Below the pieces are notes generated by a model, which worked only from the letters and a program-made list of their open reading frames with translations, was not told where the DNA came from and ran no database searches. This document shows, piece by piece, positions 1 to 13,796 of a stretch of DNA of 64,000 nucleotides. The stretch covers positions 62,001-126,000 of the forward strand of contig CANTFL010000397.1 in NCBI GenBank assembly GCA_947650285.1, read 5' to 3'. The translations under genes and the position numbers were made by a program. The DNA is from Hyaloperonospora brassicae (lineage: Eukaryota > Oomycota > Peronosporomycetes > Peronosporales > Peronosporaceae). The number at the start of each line of letters is the position of its first letter. Within the stretch, counting starts at the first letter, position 1.

Positions 1-1400
1 GTCAAGTATGCCAAACAATTACGACGTTGTAGATTTATTGATTGTACCGCATCAACAATTCATCACCTTCTTCAATCTTTCGATCTCCATCATAAGAAAG
101 TACTTGTATTAATTTGTGTTTTCTGTCTATAATTGTTTCAAAAGTTCACACATAACCTTTTTAGTAATATTGTTACTGCTATTGGATGGGACGAGGTCAT
201 CGATGTAAAGCCCAATCGAAAAAATGCGCTACTCGTAGCATTACATGTTCATGAAGTGCTTGTACTTCTTCTATAGCCCGAGCGTGATCATAAATTTGTC
301 GTAAAATCTGTTTCGCATCGTTAACGATTACCTTAAGAAGATTTTTAATACTACAATATACACGACACATACACTATATTAATAATGTGAAGATGCTCTA
401 CAGGTTTACTGGGTAGCTAAGAAGTATCCGCATATTCCCGAATGTTTGAAAGATGCTATTTACTCACACTGAAAGCTAAATCTTGCAATAGAGGGTTATC
501 ATTCTATCATCGATGCAGTCGTCCGTCTCCGCTATGTATTCGAAAGCATTAAATATCTTTGCAACGCGGTATTGACTTCCACCTTATGTTCACTAATTTT
601 TTACTTGTATTACACAGCACGAATTAGAACGATACAACTTGTCGACTGGTGCAACGTTTCTTTGTAGTATAAAATCCTAATCAAAATATACTTATGCCAA
701 AAAAGCTCGCATGAAGCTCTCTAGAGTTCCAACTATAATATTATGGACACCAAAGGCCTTACCACCGCCGGCCGAATAAAAACGGGTAACGAAGTTTTTA
801 GCTCAACTGCTCTGCCACCTGCATCATTGGGCAGTTCAATGGTATGTAACAATTTAATCAAACCGACTCTCGATATATCGACTTGTCATCGCTTGCAACT
901 TGTACTCTCCGCGGTTGTTGCTACGAAGTAGCTTGACACGGTTTTTGGTCTGGGTAGAATATTATACAATGAAGTCATTTAATGTGGATATCAGCATAGA
1001 AATGTTTTAGCAATACAATCAAAAGAAATTGTGATACCTCTTTTTAACGGAAAACAATTCATTTTGCTATACTTAGATGATGGAATCAAATTACATATTT
1101 CACTGCTAATCGATAATAATAGCCTCTTTGCGGGTGGGTAAGCCTTAATTATACCGCACATTCGCTGTCATTTGCCTGATCAACAGCCATTATACGTCTG
1201 CTTCTCCTTCACCAACTTCTTGCTAATGCCAATATAATACGCGTCTTTAAAATAAACTTTGAGGGCACGACGGCCTACGTGACCAAGTTGAAGGTGTACT
1301 ATGCACAAATTAGCGATCTTCTTGTATTTTTGGACATTGTAATCGTCTAAAATAATGAAATACATGGGTAGCGAATTAATTTCGTTTTAATACGCGGACT
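1..1400 (-). pseudogene. Relic Ty1/Copia retrotransposon polyprotein (decayed)
   Basis: Read on the minus strand, three Copia landmarks appear in the right order. The GAG-pre-integrase motif HLQLGHVGRRALK lies at about 1257-1296. A degenerate form of the integrase RSDNGGEY block (LRSNNRGEYK) lies at 899-928. A reverse-transcriptase YVDD-like motif (LYIDDLV) lies at 190-210. The frames between them are full of stops and shifts, so this is a dead copy. It runs off the window start, and its 5' (right) end cannot be placed beyond about 1400-2000. Base composition matches the surrounding AT-rich DNA, which suggests long mutational decay. The family is clear from motif order; the exact limits are inferred. 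Confidence 0.6.
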
Positions 1401-4400
1401 TCAATATCGCTTCACATTGTTCGTAAAAATGGAACTCCTTGTCCCTCTCGCGCACAATATTTTAAAGTCTAGCAACTTAGTCGTGCGGTGGGTCGACCGG
1501 AAAACAAAATCCATTCATCAATCGATTTTTTCTCTCCTCAACCATCTGAATAATGATTTTGTACACCGGATAATTTATGTAATTTGGGCAACAATTAATT
1601 CATGCGGGCTCTGGACTCTTTGCATCATCGAACGGACGGCAATGCATCCCATAGTGCGCCACAAAACCGGACCATGACATATGCCGCCTACTTTGCACTT
1701 GTTGAGGTCAACTTTATGTGTGACCTTGACCGTGGGCCAACGTATCAGCACCGCAACCGCTTTTCTTCATCTTTAATTGTTTAGTGGATCGGTTGAGACG
1801 TCACTAGTTACCAAAACATTTTGAGTCCGTAGGACGATCACCTCAGTATTGCGCGGGTCCATGAACACCTCCACTCATTTCTTGCGCTTCATGGACATAT
1901 TGGCTTTGCATAGATGTCACTGGTTTACACGCGATTGTGTAATTACGTTGCTTTAACGTCGTGGTCTAGTATTAGGGCGGTTCGCTCAAGACACCATAAG
2001 CGTGGTCATTAAGACGTTTTAGTGGACCAAACGACTGGCTGCGCCAGGAATCTTATTTGAATTATTTATCTTGTAAATATTCTATAGCATTTTGTTACCC
2101 ATGTCCATCGTCACGACGAAGAAGCATCGGCAAAAGTATAGCGTGATCGTCAGGCCTACTTCTCATAACGTCCTTCTCAACAAGATCATAAATAAATACT
2201 CGCCTGTGTAACCATCGACTTGAAGCCAGCATTATTTCTACATGGAAAAACACATGATTGCAACAGCCTTGCGCGACGTTTTCTTCGGCTTATAGAAAAT
2301 TATGCGTTGACGGAGAGGGTTAGCTTAAGGCTAAACTTGGCATCTTCTGTATCTCAAACCATTATGGTTTGATATCAATGACTTACCAATTGTCTATGCT
2401 GAGATCGGTGTCGAGGCGGCATTTTGGCGACGGCATAGTCAGAGCGTTGGTTTCAGAATATGTGATATAGGCTTATAAACATAGATGGCTGCCGAGCACT
2501 AAGTTAAAACATGTCGAACATCTATATTTTGCTCCTTAAGCCCTTAATATTATTTTAGCTACCCCTTCAACCAATTGCACGAGTTATCATCTCAATCAAG
2601 TAGCACGTTATGAATCGTCTTGTCGTAATGTAGTGAATCTACATCGCTTCAATCGTCGCTACGGCTAAAAACGCATTCTCATATCACTTCACGGCAACTT
2701 AACCGGGTATTCGTATTCAACACGCTATTTTAAATACAAGAATGTACGCTTTTTTGTCTTACAATGATTGATGAGAAGGCTTAGACTTCAGTCATGGAAT
2801 TTTTTTGCGATTCAAAAATATTCGAATTTTGTTTTTTGTACATTTACGTTAGTAAGCCCCATCTATTTATGGCGAATTATAAATACGCGTCTATATTAGA
2901 CAGGCTAATACTCTAATAACCCTTCGAAACATCGATCTGATGCATCCCCTTAAGTGTAAAGTCGAACTACTAATTAATATACGATTGAAATTGCATAGTT
3001 TAAACAGATTGAAAGCCTTGACATAACAATACCTCATAGGTCGCTTCAAGAATCTTCTTGCTATTTAGATCATATGATCCAAAGTAAAGTTTTTTACCAC
3101 TGATATCCTATTCTTTTTCCATCTCTGTTACCGACGTTTGTCACGTGGCGTTAAGACCACACACCATAACGTATGTTTGCTCTGTAGTTAGCCTATGCCA
3201 CTAGAGATCATAAAAAATATGACATCCTACGTACTTTATATTCATATAGATACTTTATTTCATATAGATATGCATCAGCTAAGTCATTATATGTTATGAC
3301 CGTCTTCGATATGAAATGCGACCCGCCTCTAGCATCTACTGATTGGAAGTTATATTAAAGTTTTATTTATACAGCCTAGAGTAGACTAAAATTGTATCAT
3401 TATAAATTTAAATTTGCACAGCTGCTGTAATTCAAAGCTCTTGTTCGATTTATATTCTTATATCTGAACGTGTATAAGGGTCATTTTGTGAGACATACAT
3501 GTCTTCTGCGTGCGTATGTACACACCAACAATGACCACATTTTTTTTGTATGATATTGCAAATCATTACGATCCCTGTCTCAATCCTCTACATTGTAAAT
3601 TTCCCAAATAAATAATATTTTTCAACATCTTGATTTCTCGGTAAGTCACACAACGCAATGAACTGATACCAATTTTACTTTGCAGTCGCACTACGTCATC
3701 GTTTTTTTTGAAACAATTGAATGATCAAGCCTAAGTTTTCTGTTTTTTATAGCGGCTTGTAATTTGTGACCATATTTCAATCAGTGTCCTGCGTCACTAA
3801 ACATTTGATTTGGTTTAGAATCAAGCGTAACCTCGTCCTTATTTTTGGCCTTTATTACAATGGTCTATAGCCTAAATGCACGCTAACGGATCATTCTACT
3901 TCCAAAATTCAATTTTTTGTATCGTATATGATTCCCTACAGTTCGACCGCGATATGATACGATAACCTTTCTCGTGATTTAATATCACCTCATGTCAGCT
4001 TCGGGTTGGCTAAACGCAATCTTATCATTGTAACAGAGACCCGCAAGTCTAATAGAATCATCAACTCATAATTAATTGCACTTCCTATTAAAACGTACAT
4101 AAATGGACAATAAATGTTTTGAGCTTGGATATAGGGTAAATCTTGGATTGATAATATTCTCATCGTCAAGCCTATTTACCCGCAGGAGTCAGTCGTAACA
4201 ACTTGCCATGTATTCTGTTGACACGAGGAATGCATCATAAAACCGTATACATAGATTGAATTATATATAAGCAACAGTATGTAATTTAACGTCAAATGTA
4301 TTGGTAATTATAGTAAGTTGTACGGTAGTTTAGCGATTTCCAAAATTACAGCGTGATTGCCACATGTATCACCCCGACAAAAAAAGCTTGCCCTATATGT

Positions 4401-7171
4401 TTTACCTGGGCACGATAAATTTCTCACCAGGTACTCCAATCCTTACATTAAGGTAATATTAAGTTCGCAATCATTACATAAACTACAGAATTCCGATCGA
4501 TCATTGATCTCCATTCTTGCAACCTTTTGCTAGCGTTATGGTTGGCCATGAAAATCATTCACTACAATTAAAGCTTCCGCTATCGTCGAAATTTCTAATC
4601 GCATTGTTTGGTATACCTATCGGTAGGGGTCATCAATTCCGAATGCCCTACCCCCTTAAACTTCTCCTAAATAATATTTTTCCTTGAACGTGGTGCTTGC
4701 AGTGTCAATTTTCGCATTCAAAATAATGCAGAACTAATGTATATCTTGAATGACTCAATTCGATGCGGTATCAATCAGTAAAAGTAGGAGGTAAGTATCT
4801 ATTGTACCATAAATTCGGCCATTGTACTTGATTGAAATCGATGTGCTTTGTTTACCCGTCAGTTTGAGGAAGCTCACAGGAGTTAAAAAAAGAGCCCTAA
4901 CTTACGATAACGTCTTACGGTTTCTCTTGCACAAATGACGATATTTACACGTATGCTGATGATTATCGACCATTAACCTTTCTTGGCCGGATGTACTTTT
5001 TTGAATCAGTAGACCAATTATTTCCGACCGAGTATCGCCTCTTTCTGTGTAGTATGAACTTTTAAGAGCGTCAGAATTCGTTTAAAGAAACTTGAAGTGG
5101 TCTGTCGCTAGCCAATTATAGGTGCTATACCAGATTAAGTATCATTCTGATCACTTTCATAAATTAAGTATTCGTCTACGAAACGCTACATACTTTGTTA
5201 TACTCATTTCTGAGACGTTTTCTCTCATAATCTTGACATTTATTGTTAGGAAGTTGGTGTTAGCCCAATTTATAAAGGTATACATGGGTCGAAGAATCTG
5301 TACCATATAAAATCGGAGAACCCCATCGATCTGGTTCTGCACAATATAAACACTTCCAACATATGTTTCTTCCAAATAACATAAATCAAATACAACCCAC
5401 CTTGTCTTTTAAAGCGAACGAGATATTACTATCTAACAATTTACCTTCCTTATAACCCTCATGGTCAACTCAATTTTTTACACAGTAGCATTTTTAAAAA
5501 TTCCGTCGTGCGCTAATTTATTTTGATACTCAAAATCATAGGATTATAACTTCTAAAATCATCATATAAATTTTGGCATTCCCACGGTTAATTAAGTGAT
5601 CCGTGTTAATGTATAAGTATGCCAGTCAGCGTCGTTACGTAGAAACAATTTATAAAGTCGATTAGACGTAATTAAGTCTTGACGATCTGTTTTGAATCTA
5701 CCATTATGCATGTATCTCATACAAAAAATACAAGATAACAAACTTCCCCTTTGACCTAGTTACGTCTCATTTGCTTTAATCTACGCTTCGGTCTTGATCA
5801 GTACTATCAGTCGCTGAAAGCCACAGCAAAAAGAACCGTAGGGTTTTGCCGAGCTCATGACGAATCTGTTTGATCACTCAAATTAAATGGCTGTACGAAA
5901 AGCATCATTTTATCTCTGATCAGCAAGCGGATCCAATCTAAGTATTGTCCGCGGTATATTTCTCTGTCTTCTACATTAAGGCAAGGACTATAAAGATGCA
6001 CCCCCAACGAACCACCTATTCGAAATATTTATATTATCGCTTCATATGCTTAACCTTTCTTTTTATGCTGACCTGATTCTTTGAGCCCATGAATCATGCA
6101 TGGTTGGATTTAAAGAGTGGGCGTATTAGACGGGTTTTCCGCTTTTTATACGTATAGTAATGCTTTTATTAACAATCAAAATATAACTTTCATTTAACAT
6201 ATTTGGATATCATGCGTCTAGCTCGACTAAATTCCACTGCCTTTCACATTATATTTTTGGAATGGCGAATTGGATGTCTGGCTTTGTCGAAGGTTGCTTG
6301 ATCATTACGGTTTCTGGTAGAAAAGGCAGTAAATACCACCACCATTCATCGTATATGAGGATTATAGCGCTTAAAACCTCTTCAGAACTAACGCCATCAT
6401 GATCCGACAAAAGACTAGAGAAGTGACAGGTCAAATGAACTCATCATGTTTTTCGATATGCGCGCCTAATATATCACGTAATTACAGGCGTATGCTGTGA
6501 TCACCGAAGCTTCATCGGATTACTAAAATTATGAAACGAATATTTCCGTAATTTTAGCTTTCGCCGAAGCATATACAGTTAGTACTGCGTTCTAGCAATT
6601 TTTCTATCTAATATGATCGACCTAAGCGAGGGTCGCAATCTTACTACATGAATTTTGAGCCTAGATTGCATAGCCATAATTTTCCAACGATCATAGTTGC
6701 GCGTGACGTCGACGTCATACATCGAAATATGTGCATCACTAGCGTAATGGATCGCTGCATTTCATTCCCAGCTACTAGTTGACCAAAACCACATCAATTT
6801 AATGCCCACAAATATGATTCTACGTAGTGTGGACTTTCTTAATGATGTCTTCGTTTTTTGTAAGTAAAAAGGTTTATCGATCATCATTAGCCTTTAAAAT
6901 TGGTAACATAATTTAAAAATCGAACTAGTAACTGTGTCAGGACATAAATTTGAAAATCTAATATATAGCAGTAGATCTGGACCTCATCTTTATAAACTAT
7001 ATGTCTATACGAAGGATTATTGAAAAATGGTATGTTGCTTTTAAAAATCTACATCCGAACGATCAATTTTCCGGCAGGCATGTTGAGCCTGACATTAGGC
7101 TATAGCACATTCTGCTACAACAGAGGCGCGTTCAACTATATAGTATTATACCATTAAGATTCTTTCCACAA
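1401..7171. other. AT-rich gene-free stretch
   Basis: I find no open frame with recognisable domain content, no RNA gene and no LTR pair. Frames are short and stop-ridden on both strands. The upstream (gag/protease) part of the relic Copia element may extend into the first several hundred bases, but no motif can be named. The stretch resembles the AT-rich gap at 38420-47500. Confidence 0.6.
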
Positions 7172-7933
7172 GAACGTACGTGCCGAGATACGTTATCGAC
7201 ATACGGACACGTTAGTCGAATATAACGCGAGAGATATTATAATAGTCTAGCATATTACTAAGTGTTGTTAACCCTGTATCAACCTTATCTTATACGAACA
7301 TGAACTACATCTATCTGTTCGACACAAATTGCGCTCATTGGACGCTTCATGACTTGATATAATGGTCGATTTCAACCAAATAGTCAATGCTACACTAAAT
7401 GGTACGTTTTACCGTAATATTTAGGAATACTGCCTGCAGGGGGGTATGTTAGCAATTCCATTTGTGAATGACAATGTCATGGATCGGGGTAACGCTGTAT
7501 AATATGCCACGCTTGCACGGATGATATATAAGCTACCCATAACTGTGAATATGTTCGTGGTTGTTCCTGAATATAACCGACACATTATTGTAAAGAGGAA
7601 GCGTAGTCAACTGAAGTAGTCAGGATCAGTTGAATAAAAAATCCGAAAATTGTCCATCGAATACGTGTTTATATCCTGCTATTTAAAGCTACGTATCTGT
7701 TTGTCGAATACTTGCGCATCATTCTTGCGCGAGTCCAGCGTTTATTGCTGCTTCTGTTCGCTGCTATTACGGACTATTAACCTACGGGCTGTGTGTTGCG
7801 AGCAAAAGTCGAACACTTCTTTCAAATGGAATACCTTCTCAATGCTACATTCGAGCACAATAGGTCCTCGATAATACCCCCCAAGGCAACACTATGTCCT
7901 TATTACTTGTAGAAGTAATGCATCGTCCATTTT

Positions 7934-8415
7934 TGTAACGGGGTTACACGTCGACTGGTCGTAGACTATAGGTGTGGTGCACACAAGGGATGTCATCCCC
8001 TTTAATGTAAGATTAGAACACAGTATCAATCGTTGAAGACTGATGTCTGTCAACCATTGATTATGAGATCTTTTAAGAGGTTTAATTAGACCATTAGCGA
8101 CTAGGTTAATAACGTTGTTCTAAGGTGTTCTTTTAGGTTAAAAGAAGAAATAAAGTTCAGTTCCCATTATGATCGACATAAGACACGTGCCTCTTTGAGG
8201 CGTCTTGTGATCGTTTAAGCAGGTAGCAACGCCTTGTTAAGGCAGCTACTCCTTGTGCACTATGTACGTTGGTTCTCTGAATCGTTTGGTCCCCCTGGAA
8301 CAGGGACCGAAAGTTCTCTAAGCTTGTTGACTCTTTGAGTCGGGTTCGTAGAGCCAAAATTTCTCGTAGAGCGTTATGCTTCCTCTGACTTAAGGAGCTG
8401 TGTAGCTCCGCTACC
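7934..8415 (+). repeat. Gypsy-1 5' LTR
   Basis: Starts TGTAACGGGGTTACACGTCG and aligns along its whole length with 15046-15521. It ends CTACC where the 3' copy ends CTACA, so the terminal A appears mutated. The next bases (from 8417, TGGGTAGCACTTGTAGTC) resemble the sequence after the Gypsy-2 5' LTR and are the likely primer-binding site. Confidence 0.85.
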
Positions 8416-8639
8416 CTGGGTAGCACTTGTAGTCAATCTACGCTATATTCGGTAACGACTGATCCTCTGGGAGGAAGGAGCAATCCACAACCCTCTCTGA
8501 GACCCATTAAATTCGCGCTGGATAAGCTGACCGCGGCCGTAGGCCCAGAATATGCGGAAATTTCTGCAGCACAAGATCCCGATGTGCTCAATGCACGAGT
8601 CGAGACCTTCATGGAGTTTGAAACGGCTCTGTAAGGGCA

Positions 8640-9470
8640 GGTTCAAAACCAAGTTGCTTCGGCTTTACCAACACACAACAGGGCGATGCCACCAGAAGAG
8701 GTAAGCCTCGTCCCCCTTGGGTGGATGTTAAACATTACTCTGGGAAGGAGGGAGGAACCCTCACCCTCTGGATTTGTGAGATTGAGATGGCCATGAGCTC
8801 TGGACTTATCTCACTGGAGTACCAGCGGGTCTCGCTGGCCATCTCCAAGCTCGATGGAAGAGCTAGAGAATGGGCTCTGACGTGTGGCACGTCGGTCGAC
8901 TTGGCGTTTCCCCCAGGGGATTCGCTCAAGTTAGACCTGTTGCGAGATTTCTCGCCGCCTAACCAGTCCTATCGCGTGCGCTCACGCTTCTTGTCTACCC
9001 GTCAGGGTAAGAATGAGCTAACGGACTATGTCCAAGAGTTGGGAAATCCGAGGGCGTCTATGCAGTCTGACCCTCTCCCTGAGACAGTCTATGCGACTGT
9101 CTTTATGGAAGGTTTTCGTAATGGTGTTGCCAGGACCGAGGTGTTTCGGGTCCATCCCTCTACTTTTAAGGAGGCTGTTAGCATCGCTTAAATGCTGAGC
9201 ACAACTTCAAGTCGGCCAGAATTGGTTGGAATGGGTACAACCCAAGCTTTGCGATGGGCAACCTCTGCGACAACCTCGGCTAACTGTAAGCCAGAACCGA
9301 TGGATCTCAGCCATGCTGAAGATGAAGGTGAAGCGAAGCTTCATGTTGCAGAGCAACGACAGGAAGTGAAACGCTGTTATATGTGCGGAAGCACTAAATA
9401 CTTGCGTCCCACTTACCCTTTGCGTAAGCAACAATCGACTCCTATGGGTCCAACCCCGGCCACAACCTGA
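8640..9470 (+). pseudogene. Gypsy-1 gag remnant
   Basis: The 8721-9191 frame reads like a Retrotrans_gag-family capsid segment: KHYSGKEGGTLTLWI, then LDGRAREWALT and YVQELGNPRASMQSDPLPE, with the VYATVFMEGFRNG stretch typical of oomycete Gypsy gag. A TAA at 9189-9191 interrupts it. The same frame continues to 9470 with a damaged zinc-knuckle region (CYMCGSTKYLRPTYP), in which the His and last Cys of the CCHC box are lost. Upstream bases read as gag N-terminus only if a frame change near 8695-8705 is allowed. It would have encoded the structural protein that packages element RNA. It is non-functional as it stands. Confidence 0.7.
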
Positions 9471-9614
9471 TCCTGGTATGGCACGGGGAAACGTCGACAC
9501 CCAGTAGGCGCGGGGCACCCTACTGGGGTAAAACTGAGCTCTGTCACTTCTCTACGAGGTAGTGTGAAACAGAGCTTAGCCCCATTGATCTCTGTGTCCT
9601 CCAGCACAGAGCGT

Positions 9615-10925
9615 GGATACAAGTCTGGCTTGTTAGTCGCTGAGGCGACAGTAAAAGGCTTTGAGAAGCATTGGTCGATCCTAATCGACTCCGGAGCATA
9701 GTTCAATTATGCTCGACGTCGTTTCCTTGAGGGGAATCAGCGATACGCTGAAGCGCTCGAAGTGAATGAGGGTGATTCAATCACCGTTCGTTTAGCGACT
9801 GGTAGTCGCGTCACGGTGAATAAAGTTCCGTTGAACTTAGGTGTAAAGTTTCTGGACTTTGACAGCATTGAACGCTGTCTTGTCCTCGACTTGGATTCGA
9901 GGTATGATGACATCTTAGTTATGGCTTGGCTTGAACGCCATGAGCCATGGATTGATTGGAGGTCTAAGACCTTAGGCGCCACGCACAATGTTTCTAGCAA
10001 AGCTTTGGAGAGTCACGAACCCACCTTTGCTAGGCAACAAAAGCGCTATTGGCGCGAGCCATTGACGGAAGATGTCAATGTGATGAACATTGTTATGTCA
10101 GAGTTAATTAACTACGATGTCAATGACATGGGTATTGAGCGGAGCTCTTTCACCGTATGTGAAGAAGATTGTACTCCGTTGAGTGATACTCGTTGTAATA
10201 CTGAGTCACTACATGCTGCAGGCATAGTTGGCCTAGGGCCGAAACATCAAGAATGTAATTCCTCTGATGTGAGTGGGGTGGCACGTGATATTCCACCGAG
10301 TGAGGGCGGCCGAGGTGGCACCTCTCTGAATGTCGGTAATGAAATCGTTGGCGGGAAGCCAGAGTGTTCATGGCTAGGCCCGGATGCTGTACGTGAAGTG
10401 GTACGTGTTAATCCACTGGGTGAAGTGTTCGAGCTACGTATCACGTCACCAGATGTCGTTCAAGCCATGATCTCTCGTATAGAGCGTGCTAAGATAAATA
10501 GCAACCACAGGGACCCTACTGTCCCAGCCTCTAGGAGGCGTAAGGTTTCTTTGAGGAAACAATTCCAGCGTAGGGTGGCAACTGTCAAGCGCCCAACGTC
10601 TAAGAAGTCACGAAGTGATGATAGTAATAATACACTATATACACTTGTCAATGGGTTGACTGGCCAGGTTGATGGCAATATCAGTCTTGAGACTCTTCCA
10701 TCTTTGGATACTCTCTCTGACATAGAAGAAATGTCTGACGGCGAATTTAGCCAAGCTTTACATACAAGAGAATTATCCGAGTTAGTGGTCATTCAGCCGG
10801 ATATAGAGTTAAACTCATCCTCGTTATTGGAAGAGACTGTCCTTGAGGACACAAAGGCGGCATTGAATGTCCGTAGTGGATATTCGATCCTTAAGAGTCC
10901 TCTTGATCCTTTCTATCCTTGGTAA
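9615..10925 (+). pseudogene. Gypsy-1 protease and linker, broken
   Basis: The aspartic protease active-site motif ILIDSGA lies at 9678-9698 and is followed at once by an in-frame TAG (9699-9701). The same frame reopens and runs 387 codons to 10925, starting NEGDSITVRLATGSRV and continuing to the second protease landmark (DDILVMAWLERHEPWIDW). That landmark corresponds to DVIMGLPWL in Gypsy-2. The rest is a poorly conserved linker towards RT. The role would be processing of the gag-pol polyprotein. The protease is inactivated by the nonsense codon beside its catalytic triad. Confidence 0.7.
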
Positions 10926-11033
10926 ATGAGTTTCAGGACGTGGTGGGTCATGACCCACCGTCCGTCTTACCTCCTGATAGAGGTGCACGTCATGAAATTG
11001 ACTTATTTTCTGGAACTATATACTGTGTGACAC

Positions 11034-11640
11034 GGCAGTGGCCTTTACCGAAGGCATAGTGTGACCTCATTGACGACTTCTTTCGTGCACAGCACGCGGC
11101 AGGAATAGGTACGTCATAGCAAATCTACCCATATCACACCGACTATCTGTGTCAAAAAGTCCAATGGGAAGTGGCGCACTGTTCATGCTTACAATAAGCT
11201 AAATGCGGCCACCATCCCGGCTCAGACACCAATTACGAGGAAGGATGTTCTTCAGAACAATATGGTGGGATGTATAATGTACAGTGCGCTTTTACTTAAT
11301 CGATGGTTATTACCAACTTCTCATGCTAGATAGCAAAACTCCGCTGACTGCGGTCAGCACTTCGAGCGGTATGCTCTGGGAGTGGCTTGTTATGCCGCAA
11401 GGGTTATCAAATGCCCCGGCTACATTCAATCTTCTTGTGACACAACTGTTCATACCTCACAGAGGATATGCTCAGTCGTACTTTGATGACATCTTTGTCC
11501 ATAGTCGTGCTATGAACGGTCGGTCAGATGTGGACTATCACATTGACCATTTACGAGCGGTGCTAGAGTGCATGCGCACAGATAAATTGTAATACAACGC
11601 GTCCAAGTGAATCTTTGGTAAGAAGAGATTCCCTTTATTA
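11034..11640 (+). pseudogene. Gypsy-1 reverse transcriptase remnant
   Basis: The 11284-11592 frame holds the core of a Ty3/Gypsy reverse transcriptase: GYYQLLMLDSKTPLTAVST, MPQGLSNAPATFN, and the catalytic YFDD box at 11479-11490 within SYFDDIFVHSRAM. Upstream fragments in other frames (PIT RKDV region near 11220-11250) extend the match back to about 11034. Multiple stops and frame changes separate the pieces. Its closest match in this window is residues 380-600 of the Gypsy-2 pol frame, where the same motifs occur in the same order. Confidence 0.75.
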
Positions 11641-12412
11641 GGGTGCTTTATTGGTTAGCGAGGCCTTAGAGCGGATCCCGCTAAGGTTAAAGCCATAGTT
11701 GATTGGCCGGTTCCAAAGAACCAAAAGGACTTTCGTAAGTGGCTTGACCTTGCCAATTAAATACACAAGTACAGTGCGAATTACGCAGATATGGCTCGGT
11801 CATTATCCAATCTCCTTCCAAAGGATGTGGAATGGTGCTAGACTAGCACCGAGCATGATGCCTTTCAAGCAGTAAAGGATTGTCTTCTTCATGCGCCAAT
11901 CTTAACTTTGCCTGGTCCTGATCAATCTTTTAGTGTCTTTTGTGATGCATCTGACTTTGCCATAGGCAGAGCTCTGTTACAGACAGATTATGATGGACAG
12001 GAACGCGTCATTGCGTTTAAGTCCCCGCAGCTGAAGGCTTCAGACAAAATATATCTTGTTCATGACAAAGAACTACTTGCCATGAAGTATGCTCGCGTCA
12101 AATTCAGAGTTCGGCTCTAAGCAGTTTTTGATCTATATAGATCATGCGTCACTACGCACTGTGACCCAGTCGCCTCACCTCTCTCAAATAATAGCTCGTT
12201 GGCTTTCCTTCTTTGCCGAGTACAACTTCGAGGTGAAGTATAAGCCGGGCAAGCATAAGTATTTGGCTGATGCGTTGTCACGTAGGCCTGACAATGAGCT
12301 TGCTCATGTTACTATTCTCTCGTCGTCGGTCACTGACCTAATCCGTACGGCATATGCCAAGGATGGAAACTGTGTACCTCTGATATGTGCTCTAGGGAGC
12401 GAGAAGCTTTAG
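11641..12412 (+). pseudogene. Gypsy-1 RNase H remnant
   Basis: Two overlapping frames (11908-12120 and 12089-12412) carry the RNase H-like domain of a Gypsy element: FCDASDFAIGRALLQ, VHDKELLAMKYA, then YIDHASLRTVTQSPHLSQ and KYLADALSRRPD. A frame change at about 12089-12120 splits the domain. The connecting region upstream (11641-11907) shows the RT thumb/connection (KAIVDWPV) with stops. The domain would degrade the RNA of the RNA-DNA hybrid during reverse transcription. Confidence 0.72.
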
Positions 12413-12427
12413 GACTCAGAAATAGAA

Positions 12428-13796
12428 TTGTCGGCACGATTACGCGCGAGGCTGCATTTATATTCCATCGATCAGGGCCTGTTGTGCTATAGCACGGATT
12501 TGGAGGATATCCCTCGCATCGTTGTCCCTCATAATGAGGAGTTGAAGTATCGGATCCTCTATGAGGCACATGATGCTACGTTTAGTGGTCATATCGGTCG
12601 TGAGAAGACCTATGGCTCAGTTAGCCAATGCTATTGGTGGCTCAATCTATACAAATGGGTGAGCACATATGTGCGTACGTGTGAAACGTGTCAACGGTAT
12701 GAAAGCCTCACCTCACGCGGCCGCACCGCTGGCTAGTTTGCCTATACCCAAGGGGTGTTTGGAATCCATCAGTATGAATTTCCTGTTCGGATTACCGAGG
12801 GATTAGTATGGAAATACGGGTATTGCGGTCTTTGTTGACCGTTTGAGCAAAAGAGCTCATTCAGCGGCGGTGCCGGATACTATTGATGGTGAGGGTACAG
12901 CTACGCTGTATATAGATCGCGTGTTTTGACAACACGGTTTGCCGTTGGCAATTGTCTCTAATAGAGATCCTCGCTTCACTGGGAAATTTTAAAAAATCCA
13001 TCTTCAAGGTGCTCGGCACACGATTGGACATGTCCACAGCGAATCCGCAGACCCATGGTCAAACCGAGCGAGTAAATCGAATCATTTGTGACATCTAGCG
13101 CAGTGTTTGTGCTGAAACACCGAATATTAAAGTTCGATGCTCCCTGTCGTTGAGTTTGCGTTGAATAACGCCGTGAATGGGTCCACCGGCTACACACCGA
13201 TTGATGTGAATGGTTTCACACACCCTCGCGTTCCGTTAACGCTACATCTGCGTGATTTAGGGCTTGGTGGGGGAAGAGTTGCCGATAGGGTTGCCGATGT
13301 CGGCCCATCTATTGTTCAAAAACAGGTAAGCGAGTTTCTCTCAACTCGATTGAATGTCTTACGAGATGTGCGTGACGCACTGGCTGATAGCCAAGGCAAG
13401 CAGAAGGAACAAGCTGATGCTAAAGGCAGAGGTATTATTGAACGTTATGAGGTCGGAGACCAAGCTCTACTCAATGCTAAAAACATACTTACAAATTTAG
13501 TGTCCGCCATTTTCAAGACAAAGTTGCGCCCGCGCTTCATTGTACCATTCACGGTCGTCGCCAAGAAGGAACTTGCGTATGCGCTCAACCTTCCGCACAA
13601 ACTGCGCACACACCCTGTGTTCTACGTGGGCTTGCTTAAGCCGTATCGGGATCCGTCCTACATAAACTTGGAGGCGCTTGCGAGGCGTAAGTTGGACTTG
13701 CCATCGGTTGCTGAATCCGTATCAGGAGGCCAAGCTGAGCCTCCATTCGGGCTTGGCCCAACTCCAAAGCCTGGACACGAGCTAGCATCGCGTTAA
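12428..13796 (+). pseudogene. Gypsy-1 integrase remnant
   Basis: The 12428-12736 frame contains the HHCC zinc-binding domain (HDATFSGHIGREKTYG followed by CETCQ). The catalytic core follows in degraded form around 12770-13130 with several stops. The 13137-13796 frame resumes with VVEFALNNAVNGSTGYTP, then the charged C-terminal segment and the RTHPVFYVGLLKPY motif that ends many Gypsy integrases. The role would be insertion of element cDNA into the chromosome. Stops within the core make it inactive. A chromodomain follows in another frame at 13893-14050. Confidence 0.72.
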
